A stretch of DNA of 64,000 bases, taken from positions 3,733,411 through 3,797,410 of the forward strand of contig NC_006370.1 of the NCBI RefSeq assembly GCF_000196255.1, written 5' to 3'. Source of the stretch: Photobacterium profundum SS9. Its GTDB lineage: Bacteria; Pseudomonadota; Gammaproteobacteria; Enterobacterales; Vibrionaceae. Shown here piece after piece: positions 9,724 through 28,715 of the stretch (position 1 is the stretch's first letter; each line of letters starts with the position of its first letter). The notes under the pieces are model-generated. The model was not told the origin of the DNA. It saw nothing but the letters and a program-made list of their open reading frames with translations, and did not search any database. Made by a program: the position numbers and the translations under genes.

Positions 9724-9751
9724 GAACTACCACTCCGCTGTGTCTATTCAG
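9724..9751 (-). pseudogene. Fragment of a second tRNA-Asp 5' end plus its leader
   Basis: The 28 bases repeat 9881-9908 almost exactly (GAACTACCACTCCGC, then one mismatch, then GTGTCTATTCAG). They correspond to the first bases of tRNA-Asp on the minus strand and the spacer before it. The rest of this second tRNA copy is absent; the match breaks at 9723. Confidence 0.75.
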
Positions 9752-9782
9752 TGCTAATTTCCATTTTATACAAGCGAAAAAA

Positions 9783-9806
9783 AGCCCTAACCTCTCGGTT
9801 AGGGCT
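9783..9806 (-). terminator. Terminator of rRNA operon A
   Basis: Perfect 10-base stem AGCCCTAACC / GGTTAGGGCT with a TCTC loop. On the minus strand it is followed by seven T, directly after tRNA-Asp. Confidence 0.9.
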
Positions 9807-9816
9807 TCTTCAATAA

Positions 9817-9893
9817 TGGCGGAGTGGACGGGACTCGAACCCGCGACCCCCGGCGTGACAGGCCGGTATTCTAACCAACTGAACTACCACTCC
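9817..9893 (-). tRNA. tRNA-Asp (anticodon GTC)
   Basis: 77 bases on the minus strand. Acceptor GGAGTGG pairs with CCACTCC, then G73 and an encoded CCA (TGG at 9817-9819). The anticodon loop reads CTGTCAC and the T arm GGGTTCGAGTCCC. It is the last product of rRNA operon A, 30 bases after 5S and just before the terminator. Operon B has no counterpart. Confidence 0.97.
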
Positions 9894-9923
9894 GCAGTGT
9901 CTATTCAGCTTTTCAGCAATTGG

Positions 9924-10043
9924 GCGCCTGGCGATGCCCTACTCTCACATGGGGAGACCCCACACTACCATCGGCGCAACTGCGTTTCACTTCTGAGTTC
10001 GGCATGGGATCAGGTGGAGCCACAGCGCTATGGTCGCCAGACA
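9924..10043 (-). rRNA. 5S ribosomal RNA, operon A
   Basis: 120 bases, from TGTCTGGCGACCATAGCG at the 5' end to CGCCAGGCGC at the 3' end, which pair to form the terminal helix. It is identical to the operon B copy. About 190 bases separate it from the 23S 3' end, with no tRNA between. Confidence 0.95.
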
Positions 10044-10235
10044 AATTCTTTTATTTCCAGCCTTGGCTGAAAATAGCAATCTTGGAAAATCTAACTAGTC
10101 TATCTGTCAATAACAAACAATCAATCTGTTCTCAAACACCATTCAAGTGTTCGTGGAGTCCGTGACCTACAAGGATATAGGAAATACTGAACATCGTCTG
10201 GAACGATTTCAGCACAAAAACCCCTTGGGTGTTGT

Positions 10236-13151
<2,916 letters not shown>

Positions 13152-13523
13152 ATACAACCCCAAGAGGTTTCGTATGGCAACAACCAAGGTTTCTCTCTCC
13201 AATTCTTTTTCAAGATCGAGAGAGGATTTGTTTTCGCCGGACTCTTCTTTTGTTTCCACTTTTAAAAAAGTGAAGACAAAAACACAGACACTTGAATGTG
13301 TTTGTTTTGAGAACTCGTATCTCGTTCTTATTAAAAGAAGCAAGATACATTTGTAATTGAATCCTAAGATTCAATTTACTAGTCAGCTTTCCAGATTGTT
13401 AAAGAGCATAACGCAAAAAGCGTTAATCAATAACTGACGTTATTCATTAGCGCTTTCGCTATTTCTTTTACATTTCGACCAAGCAATCTGTGTGGACACT
13501 GCATCAAACAATAAATCTTTTGG
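13152..13523 (-). other. 16S-23S spacer, operon A (no tRNA)
   Basis: 372 bases without a tRNA. Contains a boxA antitermination element (TGCTCTTTAACA on the minus strand, near 13398-13409). It also holds the 3' arm of the 16S processing stem at 13480-13500, which pairs with 15233-15253 in the leader (19 of 21 positions) as an RNase III substrate. Confidence 0.8.
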
Positions 13524-15066
<1,543 letters not shown>

Positions 15067-15232
15067 AAGTTCTGTTGGCCGCACTTATAAAAGGCGACCG
15101 GCTCAATGATTTTTACTGATATTCTTGTTTCGTTTCTTCTTGCGAAAAAATGAAGCATAAATTGACTGTGTCATCTTGCGATGATTAAGGTCACTCAGTT
15201 CATTGATAAATCTTTCGACTTAACATTTCACG

Positions 15233-15272
15233 AGTGCCCACACAGATTGCATGGTCAAATTGTTAAAGAACG
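15233..15272 (-). promoter_or_regulatory. rRNA leader of operon A: processing stem and boxA
   Basis: 15233-15253 is the 5' arm of the 16S processing stem. 15261-15272 carries boxA (TTCTTTAACA on the minus strand), where Nus factors load to prevent early termination. Confidence 0.75.
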
Positions 15273-15321
15273 TTGACTTTCAATGCCTTGGCGTTAAACG
15301 CTTCAGCAAGTCAGGCTGCGT

Positions 15322-15349
15322 ATAATACGCGTTTCTGATATTCAGTCAA
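15322..15349 (-). promoter_or_regulatory. rRNA operon A promoter
   Basis: On the minus strand: -35 TTGACT (15344-15349), 16-base spacer, -10 TATTAT (15322-15327). The 16-base spacer is typical of rrn promoters. Upstream lies an A/T-rich UP-element-like stretch up to about 15395. It lies just 92 bases from the terminator of operon B. Confidence 0.85.
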
Positions 15350-15440
15350 GACAAAATTTTCATCTTTTTAATCAACTGATTAAAAAATAAAAACCTTCTG
15401 TTGACGCCGCTCACATTGCAATCAATTGGAGCGAAATAAA

Positions 15441-15462
15441 AGCCCGTTGTTGCCAACGGGCT
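15441..15462 (-). terminator. Terminator of rRNA operon B
   Basis: Perfect 9-base stem AGCCCGTTG / CAACGGGCT with a 4-base loop; on the minus strand followed by TTTTATTT. Lies 12 bases past the 5S gene. Confidence 0.9.
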
Positions 15463-15473
15463 CTCACAATTGG

Positions 15474-15593
15474 GCGCCTGGCGATGCCCTACTCTCACAT
15501 GGGGAGACCCCACACTACCATCGGCGCAACTGCGTTTCACTTCTGAGTTCGGCATGGGATCAGGTGGAGCCACAGCGCTATGGTCGCCAGACA
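15474..15593 (-). rRNA. 5S ribosomal RNA, operon B
   Basis: 120 bases, identical to the operon A copy. It is the last gene of operon B; no tRNA follows before the terminator. Confidence 0.95.
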
Positions 15594-15785
15594 AATTCTT
15601 TTATTTCCAGCCTTGGCTGAAAATAGCAATCTTGGAAAATCTAACTAGTCTATCTGTCAATAACAAACAATCAATCTGTTCTCAAACACCATTCAAGTGT
15701 TCGTGGAGTCCGTGACCTACAAGGATATAGGAAATACTGAACATCGTCTGGAACGATTTCAGCACAAAAACCCCTTGGGTGTTGT

Positions 15786-18688
<2,903 letters not shown>

Positions 18689-19060
18689 ATACAACCCCAA
18701 GAGGTTTCGTATGGCAACAACCAAGGTTTCTCTCTCCAATTCTTTTTCAAGATCGAGAGAGGATTTGTTTTCGCCGGACTCTTCTTTTGTTTCCACTTTT
18801 AAAAAAGTGAAGACAAAAACACAGACACTTGAATGTGTTTGTTTTGAGAACTCGTATCTCGTTCTTATTAAAAGAAGCAAGATACATTTGTAATTGAATC
18901 CTAAGATTCAATTTACTAGTCAGCTTTCCAGATTGTTAAAGAGCATAACGCAAAAAGCGTTAATCAATAACTGACGTTATTCATTAGCGCTTTCGCTATT
19001 TCTTTTACATTTCGACCAAGCAATCTGTGTGGACACTGCATCAAACAATAAATCTTTTGG
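18689..19060 (-). other. 16S-23S spacer, operon B (no tRNA)
   Basis: 372 bases, the same as the operon A spacer as far as compared: boxA and the 3' arm of the 16S processing stem (19017-19037, pairing with 20776-20796). No tRNA gene. Confidence 0.8.
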
Positions 19061-20603
<1,543 letters not shown>

Positions 20604-20864
20604 AAGTTCTGTTGATTCTCTGCTTAATAAAAAGCGTCGAATCGGCTCAATGATTTTTACTGATATTCTTGTTTCATTCTTCTTGCGAAGAAATGAAGTA
20701 TAAATTGACTGTGTCATCTTGCGATGATTAAGGTCACTCAGTTCATTGATAAATCTTTCGACTTAACATTTCACGAGTGCCCACACAGATTGCATGGTCA
20801 AATTGTTAAAGAACGTTGACTTTCAATGCCTTGGCGTTAAACGCTTCAGCAAGTCAGGCTGCGT

Positions 20865-20892
20865 ATAATACGCTGCAAATTTATTAAGTCAA
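20865..20892 (-). promoter_or_regulatory. rRNA operon B promoter
   Basis: On the minus strand: -35 TTGACT (20887-20892), 16-base spacer, -10 TATTAT (20865-20870), with A/T-rich sequence upstream (about 20893-20925) that could be an UP element. The core promoter matches operon A but the upstream sequence differs, marking the edge of the duplicated unit. Confidence 0.85.
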
Positions 20893-20925
20893 CAAGTATT
20901 TTTGAAAAATAATTTCAAACCCTCG

Positions 20926-21344
20926 TAGACTCTAGCTTGAGTAAAGAAAAGTTAGAGTTTTAACACTTAAACCAACATTACTTGAGCTGGACGGCAATTT
21001 TAGATACAAACAAAAGCATGTCAAGCATCCTTTTAGTCGTTTTTATTTGCCACCTTAAATATCGACAGGTTATACACAACTTATAAATAACTTACTAACC
21101 GTGATACATCCTGTTGATGTGGCTGCATTATAAAGAGCCTTGGCATGATAACAATAGTTTTATTGTCTTTTCTTCCTGTTTGCTGATTAATCAAACCAAA
21201 AGCACCAAAAGAAACAAAAAAGCAGCTATCCACGATAAGGCCGAATCACCCTCATAAAGTTAAAAGGGACAACTTTTAGTTAAGAGGGATCTTAAGCTTA
21301 GTTGAATATGATAAAAGTAGCGTCCTAATAAAGAGGCAATAAGA
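20926..21344. other. Non-coding stretch between rrnB promoter and cysQ terminator
   Basis: About 420 bases, A/T-rich, with no supported gene. One DnaA-box-like 9-mer TTATACACA lies at 21070-21078, too isolated to suggest an origin. Confidence 0.5.
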
Positions 21345-21362
21345 CAACTAGCATTCTAGTTG
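21345..21362 (-). terminator. Terminator after cysQ
   Basis: Stem CAACTAG / CTAGTTG with a CATT-type 4-base loop, extended by flanking AATAAG and CTTATT; a moderately T-rich tail follows on the minus strand. Confidence 0.55.
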
Positions 21363-21385
21363 CCTTACTTATTAACAAAAAAGGG

Positions 21386-22129
21386 TTAAATGATGGAGAC
21401 TATAAAGGATGGGTTTAATAATTTGTCTCTATGATACTGAAGCTCTTCGCCATCTAATTGTAAAACGGCAGCTCCCGCACTTTCTGCAACACATTGCCCA
21501 GCGGCTGTATCCCACATCATTGTTGGTCCTAACCGAGGATAAGACTGAGCTACCCCTTCTGCAATAAGGCAGAATTTTAACGAAGAGCCGACTTCTACCA
21601 TCTTATGCTCACCCACTTCTTGTAGATAGTTCGCCATATCAGGGCTTGGATGAGATCGACTTCCAACAATAGTCGGTATCATTGCGGGTATCGCTTTAAT
21701 TTCATCGCGTCCAGACATTGTTTCTAGCCACGCTGTCGAACCGTCAGCAAGCCAACTTTTATTTAATGCTGGCGCATGAACAACGGAAAGAGTTGGTTTC
21801 CCTCCTTCTATTAAGGCGATGTTAACGGTAAATTCACCATTTTGACGCAAGAACTCTTTAGTACCATCTAATGGATCCACCAGCCAAAATGCGGTCCAGC
21901 CCTGCCTTTCAGACCAAGAAGAGAGTGCTGACTCTTCAGATAAAATGGGAATGTCAGGTGTTAGCATCATTAAACGCTCAACAATAATATCATTCGCAGC
22001 TATATCGGCAGCAGTAACTGGACTGTGATCCGCTTTTTCTTCAACATGAACACCTGAGTGGTAGTGGTTCATGATCACTTTGCCTGCATCCAAAGCAATC
22101 TCATAAATAGACTCAAGTAAAATACTCAC
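21386..22129 (-). CDS. cysQ: 3'(2'),5'-bisphosphate nucleotidase
   Basis: Hydrolyses PAP, the by-product of PAPS reduction, to AMP. The 247-residue protein belongs to the inositol-monophosphatase superfamily: metal-binding LSEES near residue 66, DPLDGTKEF near 87, and WDTAAGQCV near 205 are all present. It is the last gene of the cysG-D-N-permease-C-Q cluster, 12 bases after cysC, which supports the CysQ assignment over a general inositol phosphatase. Confidence 0.93.
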   Translation of the reverse strand: MSILLESIYEIALDAGKVIMNHYHSGVHVEEKADHSPVTAADIAANDIIVERLMMLTPDIPILSEESALSSWSERQGWTAFWLVDPLDGTKEFLRQNGEFTVNIALIEGGKPTLSVVHAPALNKSWLADGSTAWLETMSGRDEIKAIPAMIPTIVGSRSHPSPDMANYLQEVGEHKMVEVGSSLKFCLIAEGVAQSYPRLGPTMMWDTAAGQCVAESAGAAVLQLDGEELQYHRDKLLNPSFIVSII

Positions 22130-22141
22130 TCATAACTCCTT

Positions 22142-22768
22142 TTAATCGCGGATGATTGCTCGTTTTCGTAATGAATGTAGCGACAGCTCAACTAGCTCTG
22201 AAACAGTTTTATCGCCAGCGTGTAAATGGACTTCAGGATTAACAGGTGCCTGATATTCAGAATCAATGCCTGTGAACTGTTTTATTTCCCCTGCGCGCGC
22301 TTTTTTATAAAGCCCTTTAGGATCTCGTTTTTCACACACATCCAATGACGCATCAACAAATACTTCGATGAACTCGCCTTCTGGTAGTAGATCTTTTACT
22401 AATTGACGCTCTGCTCTATGCGGCGAGATAAATGCACTTAATACAATAAGACCCGCATCCGCCATTAACTTAGCAACTTCCCCAATACGCCGAATATTTT
22501 CACGGCGATCTTCTGATGAAAAACCAAGATCACGACACAACCCATGACGCACATTATCACCATCTAATAAATAAGTATGGTAGCCAAGTTCAACCAAGCG
22601 ATTTTCAAGTGCGCCCGCAACGGTGGATTTACCAGCACCACTTAACCCAGTGAACCATAATACACATGGCTTCTGTTTTTTTTGCTCAGCTCGTGAAGAC
22701 TTATCTACATTATGTCTATGCCAGACTATGTTTTCATTATCATGGGATTTAACAATCGTGGTCATCAT
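22142..22768 (-). CDS. cysC: Adenylylsulfate (APS) kinase
   Basis: Phosphorylates APS to PAPS. Walker A motif GLSGAGKS follows the VLWFT strand, then [18 protein letters not shown] and [12 protein letters not shown], all diagnostic of CysC. A longer reading from TTG at 22804 overlaps the end of the permease gene; GGAG just before the ATG pair at 22768/22765 and alignment with the usual N-terminus favour the shorter start (208 or 207 residues). It makes the substrate of CysH, encoded 12 kb away. Confidence 0.94.
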   Translation of the reverse strand: MMTTIVKSHDNENIVWHRHNVDKSSRAEQKKQKPCVLWFTGLSGAGKSTVAGALENRLVELGYHTYLLDGDNVRHGLCRDLGFSSEDRRENIRRIGEVAKLMADAGLIVLSAFISPHRAERQLVKDLLPEGEFIEVFVDASLDVCEKRDPKGLYKKARAGEIKQFTGIDSEYQAPVNPEVHLHAGDKTVSELVELSLHSLRKRAIIRD

Positions 22769-22800
22769 TGACTCCGTTCCATCGTGTGTGTTCATTAAAT

Positions 22801-24528
22801 TCAAAAAGGAAATAAGATAGGGATTAAAGTAAGCACTACCACTGAGTAAACAATCGAAATCGGTAAGCCGATACGTAAGTAATCCCGTAATTTATAATTA
22901 CCGACACTAAAAACTAATAAATTGGTTTGATAGCCATAAGGAGAAATGAAACTTGCACTAGCACCGAACAACACAGCCATAATAAAAGGCATAGGGTCTG
23001 CGCCATATCCTAATGCCAAGCTATAGCTAATCGGAAATGACAAGGCAGCAGCAGCATTATTTGTTATCAACTCGGTCAATATAAGAGTCAAGAGATATAC
23101 AGCAATCAAAGCACCGTATATTCCCCACCCATTAAATGACACCATCAACATGGAACCCATACGTTCAGATAAGCCACTGGTGATCATTAATTGCGCAAGA
23201 GATAACGCCGAGCCAACAATGACAAATATATCGATTGGAAACTGGCGTTTTAACTCAGTAAACGAAATGATTCCAGTAGCAAGTAAAACCAATATATAAG
23301 CAGCCAACCCTTTAATTAGCGGGAAAACACCGGATAATGCAGCAACAATGACCATTAAAAAGCCAATTAGAACGGCTAAGCTTTTTGTTCCATCTAAGCG
23401 AGCACTCGAATCTAAACCATTAACCAGAACAAACTCCCGATTAAGCTTCTGCTTTTTGTCATGGAATTTTTTTCCCGGTACAATCACTAACGTATCACCA
23501 GCATGTAGTTCAATATTACCTAAACCACCAGCTAGCCTTTCATGTCCCCGACGTATTGCAACTACAACTGCATCAAAACGGTCTCTAAATTCGACATCTT
23601 TAAGCGTCTTACCGCGTATACCTGCAGAGTGGCTAACAATTACTTCCATCATTGATTGACCATTAAGATGATGCTGACCAAACAAATGTAATCCGTTGAT
23701 CTCTTGCAGGGTGGTAACACTTTCGACATCACCACAAAATAGTAAGGTATCGCCCGCTTGAAGCTTGGTATCTGGACACACAGGTGCAATAGTTTGTCCG
23801 TCTCGTAATAGCTCCGCTAAAAAAAGGCGGCGTAAAGCTCGGAGTCCGTTTTCTGATACGGTTTTACCCACTAACGGAGAGCCACCTTCGATTCTCGCTT
23901 CTAAAAAGTACGGTAGTTCGTCATCCGCGCCATCATCATAACTAGGAAGGAAATGGCTAAGTGGAATCAGAACAATTAAGCCTACAAACAAAACAGCTAG
24001 GCCAATCATCGTAGGGGCAAAAAAACCGAGGCTCGGTAAACCAGCATCGACAACAAAGCTATTTATGATTAAATTCGTTGAAGTACCAATTAAGGTAAGT
24101 GTGCCACCTAATATCGCAGCGTATGACAGTGGAATAAGTAACTTCGACGGAGCGTGGGTTTGATTACGCTTTACAGCACCAATCAACGATACCACTACAG
24201 CGGTGTTATTCGTAAAAGAAGAAAGAAGCGCCGTTGATAAGCCAAGTTTTGCAACAACCAGTGAATGTCCACCCTCTGAAATTTGTCGCCCAACCCAGCT
24301 TATCAAACGGGTTTTTTCTAGAGCAATAGAAGCAAGTACCAACAAAACTAACGTTAATAATGAAGAATTAGTAAAATTGCCTGCCAACGTTGGCAAATCA
24401 ATCATTCCCGTTTGAAATCCAATAAAAGCTGAACCTGCAAACAAATATGCGGGTTTAATTTTCGTGGTTATCAAACACGTCACTATCACCATTAGCATGG
24501 CCAGAACGACACCTTGCTCCCAGCTCAT
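22801..24528 (-). CDS. SLC13/DASS-family permease, probable sulfate transporter
   Basis: Inner-membrane protein of about 575 residues: an N-terminal block of hydrophobic helices, a central soluble part with two TrkA-C (RCK-C) domains (about residues 205-370; [48 protein letters not shown]), then more membrane helices with the SNT-type motif [13 protein letters not shown]. Transporters of this design between cysN and cysC in marine gammaproteobacteria are thought to import sulfate. The ATG at 24528 lies four bases after the cysN stop and is preferred over an in-frame start inside cysN at 24564. The exact ion is an inference from context. Confidence 0.85.
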   Translation of the reverse strand: MSWEQGVVLAMLMVIVTCLITTKIKPAYLFAGSAFIGFQTGMIDLPTLAGNFTNSSLLTLVLLVLASIALEKTRLISWVGRQISEGGHSLVVAKLGLSTALLSSFTNNTAVVVSLIGAVKRNQTHAPSKLLIPLSYAAILGGTLTLIGTSTNLIINSFVVDAGLPSLGFFAPTMIGLAVLFVGLIVLIPLSHFLPSYDDGADDELPYFLEARIEGGSPLVGKTVSENGLRALRRLFLAELLRDGQTIAPVCPDTKLQAGDTLLFCGDVESVTTLQEINGLHLFGQHHLNGQSMMEVIVSHSAGIRGKTLKDVEFRDRFDAVVVAIRRGHERLAGGLGNIELHAGDTLVIVPGKKFHDKKQKLNREFVLVNGLDSSARLDGTKSLAVLIGFLMVIVAALSGVFPLIKGLAAYILVLLATGIISFTELKRQFPIDIFVIVGSALSLAQLMITSGLSERMGSMLMVSFNGWGIYGALIAVYLLTLILTELITNNAAAALSFPISYSLALGYGADPMPFIMAVLFGASASFISPYGYQTNLLVFSVGNYKLRDYLRIGLPISIVYSVVVLTLIPILFPF

Positions 24529-24532
24529 ACTG

Positions 24533-25963
24533 CTACCCCAGTAACTTACTAATGTCGTCGGCATTCCAATGAGGGAAGTGCTTACGAACTAATGCATTAA
24601 ACTCAATTTCAAATGCACTGAAATCACCAGTAGATACGACGGTTTTATCGATTAACGCTTCACGCACCATACCCGCACCAACTGTCACATTCGTTAAACG
24701 ATCGATGATAATGAATCCACCAGTATCGATACTGTTTTGGTAAGCATCTACCGCAATGGCTTCATTTAATACCACCTCACATAAACCAATGCCGTTTAGT
24801 GGCAATGTCTCGGTAGTAAAAGTCTCAAGGTTATTTATATCAACTTGGTGACGAATACCTTGCACTGAGCCAACCGTTTTCTTACCTGCAACCTTGATAT
24901 CGTACTGACGACCAACCTCTAATGGTGCTTCTGCCATCCAGACAATATCAGCCAGTAAGTTATGACTTAATGGAACATCATCATCAGCGGCAACAATTGT
25001 ATCGCCACGACTAATATCAATTTCATCTTTAAGTGTGAGTGTTATCGCCTGCCCTGAGTATGCTTCAGGTAGATCACCATCAAATGTCACGATACGGTCA
25101 ATCGTCGACATTTTCCCTGACGGCAATGCTTTAACTTTATCACCGACCTTCACAAGGCCTGACGCAATCGTACCTGCAAAACCGCGGAAATCTAAATTAG
25201 GACGATTAACATACTGCACAGGAAAACGAAAATCGCTGGATTCTTGCTCCTGAACAAAATCAACATCTTCAAGTAACGTTAGTAATGAGTCACCTTTGTA
25301 CCATGGCGTTTGCTCACTAAGGCTCACCACGTTATCGCCATCCAAGGCTGAAAGTGGCACTAACTTTATTTCAATATTTTTATTTAGTTTTTCAGCAAAT
25401 TCTAAATATTCGTCACGAATGGATGTAAAGCGTTCTTCATCAAACCCCACAAGATCCATCTTATTAATTGCCACTATGAAATGACGGATTCCTAAGAGGC
25501 TCGCAATATATGAGTGGCGACGTGTTTGATCTAATACGCCTTTACGGGCATCAATCAAAATAACAGCGACATCACAGGTTGACGCACCCGTTGCCATATT
25601 TCGCGTGTACTGTTCATGTCCTGGAGTATCTGCAATGATGAACTTACGTTTTTTCGTCGAGAAATAACGGTATGCAACATCAATAGTAATCCCTTGTTCA
25701 CGCTCAGCTTGCAGCCCATCAACCAATAAAGCGAGATCAGGTTTATCACCCGTGGTGCCCACCTTTTGGCTATCGGTATAAATAGCAGCCAACTGATCTT
25801 CATAAATCTGATGAGAATCATGGAGCAAACGACCAATCAAGGTACTTTTCCCATCATCGACGGAACCACACGTCAAGAATCGAAGCAGTGATTTATGATG
25901 GTGCTGGTCTAGATAGGCTTCAATACCTATCTCTGCCACTTGTTGTTCAATAAGACTGTTCAT
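24533..25963 (-). CDS. cysN: Sulfate adenylyltransferase subunit 1 (GTPase)
   Basis: The GTP-hydrolysing partner of CysD, driving formation of APS from sulfate and ATP. 476 residues with G1 GSVDDGKST (33-41), switch-2 [17 protein letters not shown] (about 112) and NKMD (about 166), followed by EF-Tu-like beta-barrel domains. Unlike CysNC fusions in some bacteria, it has no APS-kinase tail; cysC is separate. It follows cysD by 10 bases. Confidence 0.96.
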   Translation of the reverse strand: MNSLIEQQVAEIGIEAYLDQHHHKSLLRFLTCGSVDDGKSTLIGRLLHDSHQIYEDQLAAIYTDSQKVGTTGDKPDLALLVDGLQAEREQGITIDVAYRYFSTKKRKFIIADTPGHEQYTRNMATGASTCDVAVILIDARKGVLDQTRRHSYIASLLGIRHFIVAINKMDLVGFDEERFTSIRDEYLEFAEKLNKNIEIKLVPLSALDGDNVVSLSEQTPWYKGDSLLTLLEDVDFVQEQESSDFRFPVQYVNRPNLDFRGFAGTIASGLVKVGDKVKALPSGKMSTIDRIVTFDGDLPEAYSGQAITLTLKDEIDISRGDTIVAADDDVPLSHNLLADIVWMAEAPLEVGRQYDIKVAGKKTVGSVQGIRHQVDINNLETFTTETLPLNGIGLCEVVLNEAIAVDAYQNSIDTGGFIIIDRLTNVTVGAGMVREALIDKTVVSTGDFSAFEIEFNALVRKHFPHWNADDISKLLG

Positions 25964-25973
25964 GCATCTTTCC

Positions 25974-26882
25974 TTAGAAGTAACCTTGACGCTTTTTCAA
26001 TTCCATCGAGCCTGACTGATCGTGATCAATCGCTCGACCTTGACGCTCACTTGAGGTCGCCACCAGCATCTCTTCAATAATGCCGGGCAATGTGTCGGCC
26101 TTCGATTCAATCGCACCCGTTAGCGGATAACATCCTAACGTTCTGAAACGGACGCTTTTGTATTCAATCTTCTCGCCCGGTTGCAATTTCAATCGGTCAT
26201 CATCAGCCATGATCAACATACCGTCACGCTCAACCACAGGTCGTATATCCGACAAATAAAGCGGGACGATCTCGATACTTTCTAGATAGATGTATTGCCA
26301 AATATCCAGTTCAGTCCAATTTGATAGCGGGAATACACGAATACTTTCGCCCTTATTAATCTGACCGTTATAGGTTTTCCATAACTCAGGACGTTGATTT
26401 TTTGGATCCCAACTATGGTTTTTGTCACGGAATGAATAAATGCGTTCTTTGGCTCGTGATTTTTCTTCATCACGGCGTGCGCCACCGAATGCCGCATCAA
26501 AGCCGTATTTATTTAATGCTTGTTTCAAACCTTGGGTTTTCATTACATCTGTATGCTTTGAAGAACCATGCTCAAAAGGGCTAATCCCCATCGCCATACC
26601 TTCAGGGTTTTTATGCACTAGAAGCTCAAAACCGTATTTTTCTGCGGTACGATCACGAAACTCGATCATCTCGCGAAATTTCCAGTCGGTATCAACATGT
26701 AAAAGAGGAAATGGAATCTTCCCTGGATAAAATGCCTTCCGAGCTAAGTGCAACATGACTGATGAATCTTTCCCGATGGAATACATCATCACAGGGTTAT
26801 CAAACTCAGCAGCCACTTCACGAAGAATATGAATACTTTCCGCTTCAAGTTGCTTGAGGTGAGTTAATCGTTTTGGATCCAT
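25974..26882 (-). CDS. cysD: Sulfate adenylyltransferase subunit 2
   Basis: Catalytic subunit of ATP sulfurylase. 302 residues from the ATG at 26882 ([16 protein letters not shown]), the family's usual length; an upstream ATG at 26894 overlaps the Shine-Dalgarno GGAGAG and is less likely. The PP-loop-like [12 protein letters not shown], the [15 protein letters not shown] block and the C-terminus [12 protein letters not shown] are conserved. Lies 13 bases after cysG. Confidence 0.96.
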   Translation of the reverse strand: MDPKRLTHLKQLEAESIHILREVAAEFDNPVMMYSIGKDSSVMLHLARKAFYPGKIPFPLLHVDTDWKFREMIEFRDRTAEKYGFELLVHKNPEGMAMGISPFEHGSSKHTDVMKTQGLKQALNKYGFDAAFGGARRDEEKSRAKERIYSFRDKNHSWDPKNQRPELWKTYNGQINKGESIRVFPLSNWTELDIWQYIYLESIEIVPLYLSDIRPVVERDGMLIMADDDRLKLQPGEKIEYKSVRFRTLGCYPLTGAIESKADTLPGIIEEMLVATSSERQGRAIDHDQSGSMELKKRQGYF

Positions 26883-26895
26883 GACTCTCTCCATG

Positions 26896-28305
26896 TTATG
26901 CCAGCTTTACAACAGCAGACTGTTGTAATGACTGCTCCTGTTTTCCGAACCAATGTAACTTTTCTGATAAATTAACCACCTCACCGATAACAATTAGTGA
27001 TGGTGACTCAGCGTTTTTCGCCAGTTGCTCAAGTTCGCTTAACTGGCCTTTAATAACTTTCTGTTTTTTTTGCGTGCCTCTTTCAATAATCGCGATCGGC
27101 GTATCACCAGCACGACCATTAATAAGCAGTTGTTGCTGAATATGACCCGATTTCATCAAGCCCATATAAATCACGAGAGTTTGTTTACCGCGCGCCAGTG
27201 TCGACCAATCCATCTGATCACTTTCAGCTTTTAAGTGACCAGTAACAAACATTGCGGTTTGGGCATAATCACGGTGAGTTAATGGAATACCCGCATAAGC
27301 TGTCGCCCCAGCAGCCGCAGTTATACCAGGCACAACTTGAAAAAGGATATTGGCGTCAAATAACACTTCAAGCTCTTCCCCCCCCCGGCCAAAGACAAAA
27401 GGATCGCCCCCTTTCAAACGCACAACACGTTTTCCTTGCTGCGCATATTTAACGATAAGTTGGTTCGTCTCTTCTTGTGGCACACTGTGGAAGCCTGCTT
27501 TTTTTCCGACACAGACTAATTCGGCATCTCGGCGAACTAAATCCATCACCTCATCAGAAACGAGGTAGTCATATAAAACTACATCGGCTTGTTGCATTAA
27601 CTGCAATGCACGCAAGGTCAATAACCCTGCGTCGCCTGGACCTGAACCAATAAGCGCAACTTGACCTTGAGGTGACGTAGATTGTGTCAGGTTAATTAAT
27701 TCTTGCTTGGCATCTTGCTCTTGGCCGCAAGCCACAAGATCAGAAAACCTGCCATCAAAAACTTGCTCCCAAAATTGACGACGAGCAGAAAATGAGGTGA
27801 CTGTTTTCGCTAAGCGAGCACGAAAATTGCCCGCGATAGTCGCCATGCGGCCTAAATGCTGCGGTAATAACGCTTCTAGCTTCTCACGGATTAAACGCGC
27901 AAGAACAGGGGCTTTGCCTGATGAGGAGACCGCTACAATAATAGGAGAGCGATCGATAATAGAAGGAATAATGAAACTACAACGCTGTGTATCATCCACC
28001 ACGTTGACTAATACTTGGCGCTGATTAGCCGATTGATACACCAGTGCATTAACGGCTTTACGATCAGTTGCCGCTATCGCAAGAAAAATACCATCAAGGT
28101 GTGAAGATTCAAATTCATCAGCTACATGGCTGACTTGCTGTTGCTCAATGGCTTGTTGAAACGCTTGATTCAACACTGGTGCAATAACACGAACATCCGC
28201 TCCGGCCTTTAATAGCATGCGAGCTTTACGCCATGCCACATCACCACCACCCACCACTAGGCAAGGTCTACGCTTCAGATCCGTAAAAATTGGCAAGTAA
28301 TCCAT
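26896..28305 (-). CDS. cysG: Siroheme synthase (multifunctional)
   Basis: Converts uroporphyrinogen III to siroheme, the cofactor of sulfite reductase CysI. 469 residues. N-terminal Rossmann part ([22 protein letters not shown]) for precorrin-2 oxidation and ferrochelation; C-terminal methyltransferase part from about residue 218 ([35 protein letters not shown]). As first gene of the operon it ties cofactor supply to sulfate activation. A candidate promoter is TTGTAA (28362-28367) and TATAGT (28338-28343) on the minus strand with an 18-base spacer, weak at -35 as usual for activator-dependent cys promoters. Confidence 0.95.
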   Translation of the reverse strand: MDYLPIFTDLKRRPCLVVGGGDVAWRKARMLLKAGADVRVIAPVLNQAFQQAIEQQQVSHVADEFESSHLDGIFLAIAATDRKAVNALVYQSANQRQVLVNVVDDTQRCSFIIPSIIDRSPIIVAVSSSGKAPVLARLIREKLEALLPQHLGRMATIAGNFRARLAKTVTSFSARRQFWEQVFDGRFSDLVACGQEQDAKQELINLTQSTSPQGQVALIGSGPGDAGLLTLRALQLMQQADVVLYDYLVSDEVMDLVRRDAELVCVGKKAGFHSVPQEETNQLIVKYAQQGKRVVRLKGGDPFVFGRGGEELEVLFDANILFQVVPGITAAAGATAYAGIPLTHRDYAQTAMFVTGHLKAESDQMDWSTLARGKQTLVIYMGLMKSGHIQQQLLINGRAGDTPIAIIERGTQKKQKVIKGQLSELEQLAKNAESPSLIVIGEVVNLSEKLHWFGKQEQSLQQSAVVKLA

Positions 28306-28715
28306 TTCCAGTGCCCTACATTTATTAACTTAACTGCACTATAGCTGTAGGGTGATATTACTTGTAATTCTAAAATCTAATCTTTTATTCCAAAAAGTTT
28401 GATCGGAAGACGAAAAAGACATCAACGATGAAAATTGAATAATAAAAGTAGAATTTAACTAAAAAGAGTCCTTATCCAGAACAATTTAGTAATAGCACTA
28501 AAATAAACTAGATCCGTTGGACTTAACTTATGCCTTTTTTATCTTAGTAAAATGAATGGAAATCGTTTAAATCCCCATCGGTAACAAATTGAATATGCTC
28601 TACACTTCAAAAAAACGAGATGCGAAGCACAATATCATGAGAGACAATAATTACTTCCACAATATCTTTGATACCTTAAGCATGCTTTCCCATGCCTAAC
28701 CTTCTGGAGAAATAC
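28306..28715. other. Divergent intergenic region cysG / cpdB
   Basis: 410 bases, strongly A/T-rich, no gene supported. It must hold the cysG and cpdB promoters. A CysB site is expected near the cysG promoter but has too loose a consensus to place by eye. Confidence 0.5.

Noticed and set aside
13166..13343. Open frames within the 16S-23S spacer encoding short serine- and lysine-rich proteins
   Set aside because: Spacer sequence, present identically in both operons, with hairpin arms explaining its composition.
21061..21240. DnaA-box-like TTATACACA and a CTATCCACG near 21230, as a possible replication origin
   Set aside because: One good and one poor match without clustering, AT-rich repeat array or linkage to dnaA or gidA.
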